Shown one piece after another: positions 16,339-23,945 of a stretch of DNA of 50,344 nucleotides. The notes beneath the pieces are model-generated. The model had not been told where the DNA came from and did no database searches. It saw nothing but the letters and a program-made list of their open reading frames with translations. Made by a program: the position numbers and the translations under genes. Source of the DNA: Pseudomonas citronellolis (GTDB lineage: Bacteria; Pseudomonadota; Gammaproteobacteria; Pseudomonadales; Pseudomonadaceae); the NCBI RefSeq assembly GCF_029335315.1, contig NZ_JARJLT010000335.1, positions 1-50,344 on the forward strand, written 5' to 3'. Positions within the stretch are counted from its first letter, which is position 1. Each line of letters starts with the position of its first letter.

Positions 16339-17220
16339 TCAGGCCAGGCTGGCTGCGAGCCGGCCGACCTCGGCCAGCGTCGCGTCGCGCTGCTCCGCCG
16401 TGGCCGGGCTGCCGGTGAGGTAGGCGGCCACCAGGATCGGCGCGCGGCCCGGCGGCCAGAGGATGGCCACGTCGTTGCTGGTGCCGGTGGCCTTCGGGCC
16501 GGTGCCGGTCTTGTCGCCGACCTTCCAGTCCTTCGGCACGCCGGCGCGGATGCGGGCGTCGCCGGTCTGGTTGGCCAGCAGCCAGGCGCGCAGCTGCTCT
16601 CGGGAGGTGGGTTTCAGCACCTCCCCGAGTAGCAGCCGCTGCAGTGTTTCCAGCATCGCCGTCGGCGTGGTGGTGTCGCGTGGGTCGCCGGGGATGGCCT
16701 GGTTGAGCGTGGGTTCGTTGCGATCCAGGCGGGTGACCTCATCGCCCGTGCCGCGCAACCAGTCGGTCAGTCCGGCCGGGCCGCCGAGGCTGGCCAGCAG
16801 CAGGTTGGCCGCGCCGTTGTCGCTGAGGGTGACCGCCGCCTCGCAGAGTTCGGCGACGCTCAGGCCCGGCTTGCCGACGTGGCGCTCGGCGGTCGGCGAA
16901 TACTCCACCAGGTCGCCCCGGCCGTAGACGATGCGCCGCGCCAGCTGTTCCTCGCCGCGATCGACGCGGGCCAGCACGCAGGCGGCGAGCAGCAGCTTGA
17001 AGGTGCTGCACAGCGGGAAGCGCTCGTCCTGGCGCAGGCCGAACCGGCGGCCGTCGGCGCTGTCGAGCACGGCCACGCCGAGGCGCCCGCCGCTGGTCTT
17101 TTCCAGGTGCGCCAGGCGTGCTTGCAGCGCAGCCAGGTCGGCGGCGCGGGCGTTGCCGGCGAGCAGGCCGGCCAGGGGCGCGAGCAGGAACGCGCGGTTG
17201 AGCTGTCTTCTGGTGAACAT
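16339..17220 (-). CDS. Class A beta-lactamase
   Basis: This 293-residue serine beta-lactamase has all class A motifs: S72-T-F-K75, S133-D-N, E169 in EPTLN and K237-T-G. A cysteine precedes the active serine (C71), as in CTX-M and KPC-type enzymes, but there is no second cysteine after KTGT, so no KPC-like disulfide. The signal peptide begins MFTRRQLNRAFLLAPLAG and ends near NARA; the twin arginine suggests Tat export. The start at 17220 has an AAGGAGG site. No ampR-type regulator is adjacent. It is probably an intrinsic chromosomal enzyme; its spectrum cannot be predicted. Confidence 0.92.
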   Translation of the reverse strand: MFTRRQLNRAFLLAPLAGLLAGNARAADLAALQARLAHLEKTSGGRLGVAVLDSADGRRFGLRQDERFPLCSTFKLLLAACVLARVDRGEEQLARRIVYGRGDLVEYSPTAERHVGKPGLSVAELCEAAVTLSDNGAANLLLASLGGPAGLTDWLRGTGDEVTRLDRNEPTLNQAIPGDPRDTTTPTAMLETLQRLLLGEVLKPTSREQLRAWLLANQTGDARIRAGVPKDWKVGDKTGTGPKATGTSNDVAILWPPGRAPILVAAYLTGSPATAEQRDATLAEVGRLAASLA

Positions 17221-17405
17221 GCTGCCTCCTTGTCGAGGGGCGACTATCGGCCAGCCGGGCAGGGCGGGGCAAGCCGCCACGCCCATCGGTTTTTGCCGGG
17301 CCCGGCGCCATGGCGTTCTACCCTGAACGGGGCGCTTCGCATTCGTTGCAACCTTTCACCGCCCGCCGGGTTCAGAACCCTGAGGGCCGAAACTGGAGAG
17401 AGTCG

Positions 17406-17765
17406 ATGAACCGCCCCGCCCATGAACACCCCATTGACATCAAGGTCCACTCCGGCCGCGTCGACGTGCGCTTCCACGGTGCCCTGGTGGCCAGCAGCGA
17501 AAACGCCCTGGTATTGCAGGAGGCCGGTTATCCACCGGTGTTCTACCTGCCCGAGGCGGACACCCGCCCCGGCCACTTCGTGCGCAGCCAGCACCACACG
17601 CGCTGCCCGTACAAGGGCGAAGCCAGCTACTACAACCTGGTGCACGACGGCCAGGTCGCCGAGAACGCGGCCTGGACCTATGAAGACCCGAAACCCGAAG
17701 TGGCGCTGATCCGTGGCCACGTCGCCTTCTATCCCGAGCAGGTCAGTATCCGCGCCGAAGACTGA
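17406..17765 (+). CDS. DUF427 protein
   Basis: This 119-residue protein of the DUF427 beta-barrel family shows the conserved motif CPYKGEASYY (about 63-72) and a WTYEDPKPE segment. Its biochemical role is unknown. It is cytoplasmic, with no signal peptide. It lies 40 bp upstream of the ergothioneine fusion gene on the same strand, so the two may be co-transcribed. Confidence 0.85.
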   Translation: MNRPAHEHPIDIKVHSGRVDVRFHGALVASSENALVLQEAGYPPVFYLPEADTRPGHFVRSQHHTRCPYKGEASYYNLVHDGQVAENAAWTYEDPKPEVALIRGHVAFYPEQVSIRAED

Positions 17766-17805
17766 AACCGACCTGCGCCTGCCGCACATGCAAGGGGACC
17801 ACCCC

Positions 17806-19923
17806 ATGTCCAGCAAGGCCATTCCGCTCGCCCAGCGCTACCAGCAGGTGCGCCGGGCCAGCGAACAGCTGATCGCCCACCTCGACGCCGAGGACGCGGT
17901 CGCCCAGTCGATGCCCGATGCCAGCCCGGCCAAGTGGCACGTCGCGCACACCACCTGGTTCTTCGAGACCTTCCTGCTCAGGCCGCGGCTGGCCGGCTAC
18001 GAGGCTTTCGATGCCAGCTTCGGCTACCTGTTCAACTCCTACTACGAGGCCCTCGGCGCGCGCCAGCCCCGGCCGCAGCGGGGGATGCTGACGCGGCCGC
18101 CGCTGCGGCGGGTGCTCGATTACCGGCGGTACGTCGACGAGCACATGCTGACGCTGCTCGATGCCGCCCCCGACGCCGAGCTGGAAGCGCTGGTGAGCCT
18201 GGGCCTGGCCCACGAGGAACAGCACCAGGAGCTGCTGCTGATGGACATCCTCCACCTGTTCAGCCTGTCGCCGCTGGCGCCGGCCTTTGGCGAGGGCTAC
18301 GCGCCGTCGGCCTGCGGGCCGCAGCGCTTCCTGGCCATCCAGGGCGGGCTGCTGGGCGTCGGCCATGACGGCGAGGGCTTCGCCTTCGACAACGAGCTGC
18401 CGGCGCACCGCTGTTTCCTGGCGCCGTTCGAGATCGCCGAGTCGCTGGTGAGCAACCGCCAGTGGCTGGCGTTCATCGCCGACGGTGGCTATCGCCGTGC
18501 GGAGTTCTGGCTGTCGGACGGCTGGGCCAAGGTGCAGGAGGAGGGCTGGGAGGCGCCGTTGTACTGGCGGATGCGCGACGACGGCTGGCACGAGTTCGGC
18601 TTGCACGGCCTGCGCCCGCTGGAGCCGGACGCGCCGGTGCTGCACGTCAGCTACTACGAGGCCGCCGCCTACGCCAGCTGGGCCGGCGCGCGGTTGCCGA
18701 CGGAGATGGAGTGGGAAGTCGCCGCCCGCGACGGTCGCCTGCGCCAGCTCTACGACGGCGGCTGGCAGTGGACCCAGAGCGCCTACTCGGCGTACCCGGG
18801 CTTCCGCCCCGGCGCCGGCGCGGTGGGCGAGTACAACGGCAAGTTCATGGTCGGCCAGATGGTCCTGCGCGGCGGCGCCTGCATCACCCCGGCCGGGCAT
18901 TCGCGGCCGAGCTACCGCAACTTCTTTCACCCGGAGAAACGCTGGATGTTCGCCGGCCTGCGCCTGGCCCGCGACCTTTCCGAGCAGGCCGCGCTGGACC
19001 CGCACGCCCGCGAGCTGGCCGAGGACCTGGTGGCGGGCTTCTCGCTGACGCCCCGGCAGCTGTCGCCGAAGTACTTCTACGACGCCGCCGGTTCCGAGCT
19101 GTTCGAGGCCATCTGCCGCACCCGCGAGTACTACCCGACGCGCAGCGAGACGGCGCTGCTGGGGCGCATAGCCCCGGCGATCGCCGCGCGCATCCCGGCC
19201 GACTGCACCCTGGTGGAGTTCGGCAGCGGCGCCAGCGAGAAGACCTGCCTGCTGCTGGACGCCGCGCCGCAGATCGTCCGCTACGTGCCCGTCGACATCA
19301 GCCCGGCGGCCCTGGACAAGGCCGCCGCGCGTCTGCAACGGGACTACCCGGCGCTGCGCATCGAGCCGCTGTGCGCCGACTTCACGCGCCTGGAGGCGCT
19401 ACCGCCGGCTCTGGCCGATGGCGCGCGGCTGGGCTTCTTCCCCGGCTCGACCATCGGCAATTTCGACCCGCCGCAGGCCCTGGGCTTCCTCCAGGGCGCC
19501 CACGAGCTGCTCGGGCCGGGCGCCAGCTTCATCGTCGGGGTCGACCTGCGCAAGGACCCGAAGCTGCTGGAGGCCGCCTACAACGACGCCGAAGGCGTGA
19601 CCGCGCGCTTCAACCTGAACCTGCTGCGGCGCATCAACCGCGAGCTGCGCGCCGACTTCCAGCTCGACCAGTTCGAGCACCTGGCGCTGTGGAACGCCGA
19701 GTCGAGCCGCATCGAGATGCACCTGGTCAGCCGGAGCGACCAGTTCGTGCGCATCGCCGGCGTGGACTACGCCTTCCGCGCCGGCGAGCGCCTGCACACG
19801 GAAAACTCCTACAAATACGGCCTCGACGACTTCCGCGAGCTGGCCGAGCGCGGTGGCTGGCTGGTGCGCGAACACTGGCTCAGCGCCGAGCCGGCGTTCG
19901 CGGTGTTTCGCCTGCAGGCCTAG
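17806..19923 (+). CDS. Fused ergothioneine enzyme: EgtB sulfoxide synthase + EgtD methyltransferase
   Basis: This is one 705-residue reading frame. Residues 1 to about 390 are EgtB: a DinB-like iron-binding part with H48 and H136-x3-H140-x-E142 (HEEQHQE), then an FGE-sulfatase-like domain ending in FAGLRLARD. From about residue 400 it is EgtD: SPKYFYDAAGSELFEAICRT, the SAM motif LVEFGSGASEK and FFPGSTIGNF. EgtD trimethylates histidine to hercynine, and EgtB adds sulfur oxidatively. The ATG at 17806 has an AGGGG site. No egtA, egtC or egtE is nearby, so sulfur donor and C-S lyase are unassigned. The stop overlaps the next gene's stop. Confidence 0.9.
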   Translation: MSSKAIPLAQRYQQVRRASEQLIAHLDAEDAVAQSMPDASPAKWHVAHTTWFFETFLLRPRLAGYEAFDASFGYLFNSYYEALGARQPRPQRGMLTRPPLRRVLDYRRYVDEHMLTLLDAAPDAELEALVSLGLAHEEQHQELLLMDILHLFSLSPLAPAFGEGYAPSACGPQRFLAIQGGLLGVGHDGEGFAFDNELPAHRCFLAPFEIAESLVSNRQWLAFIADGGYRRAEFWLSDGWAKVQEEGWEAPLYWRMRDDGWHEFGLHGLRPLEPDAPVLHVSYYEAAAYASWAGARLPTEMEWEVAARDGRLRQLYDGGWQWTQSAYSAYPGFRPGAGAVGEYNGKFMVGQMVLRGGACITPAGHSRPSYRNFFHPEKRWMFAGLRLARDLSEQAALDPHARELAEDLVAGFSLTPRQLSPKYFYDAAGSELFEAICRTREYYPTRSETALLGRIAPAIAARIPADCTLVEFGSGASEKTCLLLDAAPQIVRYVPVDISPAALDKAAARLQRDYPALRIEPLCADFTRLEALPPALADGARLGFFPGSTIGNFDPPQALGFLQGAHELLGPGASFIVGVDLRKDPKLLEAAYNDAEGVTARFNLNLLRRINRELRADFQLDQFEHLALWNAESSRIEMHLVSRSDQFVRIAGVDYAFRAGERLHTENSYKYGLDDFRELAERGGWLVREHWLSAEPAFAVFRLQA

Positions 19924-20405
19924 CGTTCCAGGCCCAGGCGACGATGCCAGTCGGCGATGGACTCTTCCGGGTAGCCGTCGAAGTACAGGTCGCGCGGGTG
20001 CTTTTCTACCTCGACCCAGCTCGCCCGGGAGTCGAGCAGCAGGTGGGTGTGCTCCGGTGGCACCGGCAGCGGCGTGTCGATGGCCGAGGCGAACGGGTGG
20101 ATCAGCTCCGGCCACTCCGGGCTGAACAGCCACAGCGCGCTGCCGCATTCGCCGCAGAAGTTGCGTTCGGCGCTGCTGGTGCGGGTGCGCTGGCCCGGCT
20201 CGCGCAGCTTGGCGTGGTACACGCGCAGGTGTTTGCGCCCGCGCACCTTGAGGCTCGCGGCGTCGCCGCCGAGGTTGATGGCGTAGCCACCGCCGCCCTG
20301 GGTCTTGCGGCAGATCGAGCAGTAGCAACGCTGGTAGGGGTAGGGATGGGCGCTGTCCAGGCTGAAGGTCACGGCGCCGCAGTGGCAGGAGCCTTCCAGT
20401 CGCAT
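19920..20405 (-). CDS. GFA family zinc protein (glutathione/formaldehyde-activating enzyme-like)
   Basis: The protein has 161 residues and the GFA/CENP-V zinc-binding cysteine pattern: CHCGAV at the start, CYCSICRK around 27-34 and CGECGSALW near 84-92. GFA proteins were named for a glutathione-formaldehyde enzyme, but most members have no proven function. It is convergent with egtBD, and the two stop codons overlap in CTAG. Its start at 20405 faces away from fabF. Confidence 0.87.
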   Translation of the reverse strand: MRLEGSCHCGAVTFSLDSAHPYPYQRCYCSICRKTQGGGGYAINLGGDAASLKVRGRKHLRVYHAKLREPGQRTRTSSAERNFCGECGSALWLFSPEWPELIHPFASAIDTPLPVPPEHTHLLLDSRASWVEVEKHPRDLYFDGYPEESIADWHRRLGLER

Positions 20406-20556
20406 GGCGAATCTCCTTCGTGGTCAAGGGCAACGCCAAGGGTGGTCGATGATGAGTGGATGCGAGCGGCGCGACGACGGATGGTCGGGGCGTCCTGAAT
20501 ATTGTATGTTGATCGTAATTTAATGATGGCGAAGCCATCGTCAGGCAGGTGAAATC

Positions 20557-21834
20557 ATGGCTGTGCAACGTATCGTGGTAACCGGGACCGGGGTGGTCAG
20601 CCCCCTGGGGTGTGGCACCGAAGTGGTCTGGCGGCGGCTGTTGCAGGGGCGCTCGGGGATTGCCCGGCTGGCCGAGGAGTTCGTCCGCGACCTGCCCTGC
20701 GAGGTCGGCGGGCGAGTGCCGGATATCACCGAGGACACCGAGGCCGGCTTCGACGCCGAGCGCGCGGCGCCGGCCAAGGAGCAGAAGAAGATGCACCGCT
20801 TCATCCTCTTCGCCCTGGCCGCCGCCGAGGAGGCCCTGGCCCAGGCCGGCTGGGCGCCGCAGGACGCGCGCGAGAAGACCCGCACGGCCACGGTGATCGC
20901 CTCCGGCATCGGCGGCTTCAGCGCCATCGCCGACGCCGTGCGCACCACCGACGAGCGCGGGCCGCGGCGGTTGTCGCCGTTCACCATTCCCTCGTTCCTG
21001 GTCAACCTGGCGGCCGGCCACGTGTCCATCCGGCATGGCTTGCAGGGGCCGATCGGCGCGCCGGTGACCGCCTGCGCGGCGAGCGTCCAGGCCATCGGCG
21101 ACGCCGCGCGGCTGATCCGCGCCGGCGAGGCCGACATCGCCGTGTGCGGCGGCGCCGAAGCGTCCATCGACCGCGTCGCCCTGGGTGGCTTCGCCGCCGC
21201 GCGGGCGCTTTCCAGCGGCTTCAACGACCGCCCGCAGGAAGCCTCGCGGCCGTTCGACCGCCAGCGCGACGGCTTCGTCATGGGCGAGGGCGCCGGGATT
21301 CTGGTGATCGAGTCGCTGGAGCATGCCCTGGCCCGTGGCGCGCAGCCGCTGGCCGAGGTGGTCGGCTATGGCACCAGCGCCGACGCCTATCACCTCACCG
21401 CCGGCCCCGAGGACGGCAACGGGGCGCGCCGGGCCATGCAGCAGGCCATCGCCCAGGCCGGCATCGACCCGGCGCAGATCGGCCACCTCAACGCCCACGC
21501 CACCTCCACGCCGGTGGGCGACAAGGGCGAGCTGGCGGCGATCCGCTCGGTGTTCGGCGACCAGGGCGGCGTCGCGGTCAGCGCCACCAAGTCCGCCACC
21601 GGCCACTTGCTCGGCGCGGCCGGCGGGCTGGAGGCGATCTTCACCCTGCTGGCCCTGCGTGACCAGCTGGCGCCGGCCACGCTCAACCTGCTGGAGCCGG
21701 ACGAGGCCGCCGCCGGCATCGACCTGGTGTACGGCGCGCCGCGCCCGCTGCAGACGGAGTACGCGCTGTCCAACGGCTTCGGCTTCGGTGGGGTCAACGC
21801 CAGCGTGCTGCTGCGCCGCTGGACCGGCGCCTGA
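20557..21834 (+). CDS. fabF: Beta-ketoacyl-ACP synthase II (stand-alone paralogue)
   Basis: This 425-residue condensing enzyme has the Cys-His-His set: C173 in VTACAAS, a histidine in LNAHATSTP and one in KSATGHLLGAAGG. It elongates acyl chains with malonyl-ACP in the cytosol. It is not in a fab operon, so it is probably the second FabF, comparable to P. aeruginosa PA1373 (FabF2). A 15-bp hairpin (GATGGC-GAA-GCCATC, around 20524-20538) lies just upstream of its ribosome site. The helicase gene follows after 85 bp. Confidence 0.9.
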   Translation: MAVQRIVVTGTGVVSPLGCGTEVVWRRLLQGRSGIARLAEEFVRDLPCEVGGRVPDITEDTEAGFDAERAAPAKEQKKMHRFILFALAAAEEALAQAGWAPQDAREKTRTATVIASGIGGFSAIADAVRTTDERGPRRLSPFTIPSFLVNLAAGHVSIRHGLQGPIGAPVTACAASVQAIGDAARLIRAGEADIAVCGGAEASIDRVALGGFAAARALSSGFNDRPQEASRPFDRQRDGFVMGEGAGILVIESLEHALARGAQPLAEVVGYGTSADAYHLTAGPEDGNGARRAMQQAIAQAGIDPAQIGHLNAHATSTPVGDKGELAAIRSVFGDQGGVAVSATKSATGHLLGAAGGLEAIFTLLALRDQLAPATLNLLEPDEAAAGIDLVYGAPRPLQTEYALSNGFGFGGVNASVLLRRWTGA

Positions 21835-21870
21835 GGCGAACCCAAGGCGCCCGGCGCTGTCGGATCGTCA

Positions 21871-21891
21871 CTGAATCCCCTTATCATTCAG
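21871..21891. promoter_or_regulatory. Inverted repeat CTGAAT-N9-ATTCAG upstream of the helicase
   Basis: Perfect 6-bp arms overlap a likely -10 region (TTATCAT). The half-site is the same hexamer found in the cysK palindrome at 1124-1142, in opposite relative orientation. Confidence 0.35.
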
Positions 21892-21919
21892 CGACATCTT
21901 CCAGGGCCGGAGCCTTCCG

Positions 21920-23845
21920 ATGCTGTCTGCCGTAAGGCGCTACAAACTGCTGCTGTCCGAATCCCTGGCGCGCTACTTCCCGCGCACCACCGCCTACCTG
22001 CGCGAGCAGAACGAAGCCGCGCAGGCGCCCGCGCCCAAGCGCAAGCCGCGCGCCGCCAAGCCCAAGGCCGAGGGCGCCGAGGCCAAGCCGCGCAAGAAGG
22101 CCGCCGAGGGCGAGTCGGCGTCGGCCAAGCCCGCCGCCGAAGGCGCCAGCGGCATCTACCCGGCGCGCGCCATGGCGGTGCGCCCGGAGCAGGTCGAGGC
22201 GATGCGCGAGCGCGTGCGCCAGGCGGTCAGCGCCGGGGTGATCAGCCCACCGTCGGACGAGCAGTGGGCGATGATCCTCTGCCGCCAGCCGCTGGCGCGG
22301 ATCTTCGCCGGGGCCGGCTCCGGCAAGTCCACCACCCTGGTGTTGCGCCTGGTGTTCATGCTCTGCCACCTGGGGATCGAGGCCGACAAGGTCACGGTGA
22401 TCTCCTTCACCAACGCCTCCTGCGTGCAGCTGCGCGAGCAGCTGGTGCGGGTCCTGGCGTTCTGGCAGTACCCCTTCGACATGGCCCGCGCCCGCGAATG
22501 CGTGCGCACCTTCCACTCCGCCATGGGCGTGCAGGCCCGCGAACTGCTGGGCAAGCAGCGCTGGTTCGAGCAGCTGGAAGAGAAGAACCCTGGCGAGCCG
22601 GACAACCCGCTCACCGGCGGCCGCCTGCGCCCGGCGCAGCAGCGTCTGCTGCTGGAGGCCTACGAAGAGTGCTACGCGGTGAACGGCGCCTTCCGCGCCA
22701 AGGTGCACCGCCTGCTCGGCCTGGACAAGCCGGAGGAAGTGCCCGGCCCGGCGCCGGTGCAGCCGTTCCGCCTGCCCGGCGAGTTCGTCGAGGCGCCGCT
22801 GGTGGAAGTCTTCTTCGCCCAGGCCGGCTTCATGGAAAGCCTCGGCTACCGTCCGCAGGAGCTGAAGGTGGCCGAGCTGGACTGCTCGACCCGCGAGAAA
22901 ATCTTCCTCGAGGCCCTGGCGATCTACTGGAGCTTCTTCATCGCCCTGCTCAAGCGCCAACGCCTGACCACCTTCAACGCCGCCTTCCAGCAGCTCACCA
23001 AACGCTTCGCCGAGGGCGATGCCAAGCTCGAAGCGGCCGAGCCGATGACCCACCTGCTGATCGACGAATTCCAGGACATCTCGCCGCAGATCGTCCTCTG
23101 GCTGCAGGCCCTGCACCGCTTCCTGGCGCGCGCCGGCAAGGCGCCGAGCCTGATGGCCATCGGCGACGACTGGCAGTCGATCTACGGTTGGCGCGGCAGC
23201 TCGCCGGAGCTGTTCATGGACTTCGACAAGCACTTCCCGAGCAAGGGCCACAGCCGCCAGAGCACGGTGCTGCTACTGGAAACCAACTACCGCAGCATCG
23301 AACCGGTGATCCGCGACGCCGAATCGGTGCTGGCCGAGGTCGCCTTCAAGCAGGCCAAGACCTGCCGCGCCTTCAAGGCGATGCAGCCGGGCGACCACGG
23401 CGTGCGCCTGGAAGCCCGCTTCGACATCGCCCGCGACCTGCCCAAGCTGCTGGCGGAGATCCGTACCCAGAGCGAGCACGTCGCCGCGCGCGGCAGCCGC
23501 GAAAGCACCGCGGTGATGCTGCTGAGCCGGCGCAACGAGCCGCTGCAGCAGATCAAGGCGCAGCTCGACGACACGCTGCCGGTGAAGGCCATGAGCATCC
23601 ACCGCGCGAAAGGCCTGCAGGCGGAAGTGGCGATCATCGTCGACGACTGCGCCCCGCCGGAGCGCCACCCGCTGCGCAACGTGCTGTACGCCCACAGCGG
23701 CTTCTTCCGCAACAGCTACGACCAGGCGATGCAGGACGAAAGCCTGCGCCTGGCCTACGTGGCGATCACCCGCGGGGTGAGCCGGGTGTTCTGGTACACG
23801 CGCAAGGTGCAGGGCGCGGCGGCGTTGCTGGCGCGAAAGGGCTAG
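21920..23845 (+). CDS. UvrD/Rep-family superfamily 1 helicase
   Basis: The 641-residue SF1A helicase has a Q-motif-like SDEQWAMI (112-119), Walker A AGAGSGKST (130-138), the DEFQD box (LLIDEFQD), motif III GDDWQSIYGWRG and the C-terminal VAITRG motif. It translocates 3'-5' on single-stranded DNA by family rule. Residues 33-78 form an Ala/Lys/Pro-rich basic segment like a histone H1 tail, which is unusual for UvrD. It has no nuclease domain. The genomic role is unknown; the convergent mscS-type gene follows. Confidence 0.85.
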   Translation: MLSAVRRYKLLLSESLARYFPRTTAYLREQNEAAQAPAPKRKPRAAKPKAEGAEAKPRKKAAEGESASAKPAAEGASGIYPARAMAVRPEQVEAMRERVRQAVSAGVISPPSDEQWAMILCRQPLARIFAGAGSGKSTTLVLRLVFMLCHLGIEADKVTVISFTNASCVQLREQLVRVLAFWQYPFDMARARECVRTFHSAMGVQARELLGKQRWFEQLEEKNPGEPDNPLTGGRLRPAQQRLLLEAYEECYAVNGAFRAKVHRLLGLDKPEEVPGPAPVQPFRLPGEFVEAPLVEVFFAQAGFMESLGYRPQELKVAELDCSTREKIFLEALAIYWSFFIALLKRQRLTTFNAAFQQLTKRFAEGDAKLEAAEPMTHLLIDEFQDISPQIVLWLQALHRFLARAGKAPSLMAIGDDWQSIYGWRGSSPELFMDFDKHFPSKGHSRQSTVLLLETNYRSIEPVIRDAESVLAEVAFKQAKTCRAFKAMQPGDHGVRLEARFDIARDLPKLLAEIRTQSEHVAARGSRESTAVMLLSRRNEPLQQIKAQLDDTLPVKAMSIHRAKGLQAEVAIIVDDCAPPERHPLRNVLYAHSGFFRNSYDQAMQDESLRLAYVAITRGVSRVFWYTRKVQGAAALLARKG

Positions 23846-23899
23846 CGGGCTAGGGACTCTTCGTATTGGCTCTTGACCGGTGCTCCGGGATACTCAGCT

Positions 23900-23945
23900 C
23901 CCTCTCCCCAGCCCTCTCCCTGAAGGGAGAGGGTTAGGGAGAGGG
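23900..23945. repeat. Double-arm CCCTCTCCC/GGGAGAGGG hairpin overlapping a gene end
   Basis: Two CCCTCTCCC arms (23900-23908, 23912-23920) face two GGGAGAGGG arms (23925-23933, 23937-23945). The stop codon of the MscS-type gene (23934-23936) lies between the right arms. It sits between convergent genes and may act as a transcript end. Confidence 0.75.
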
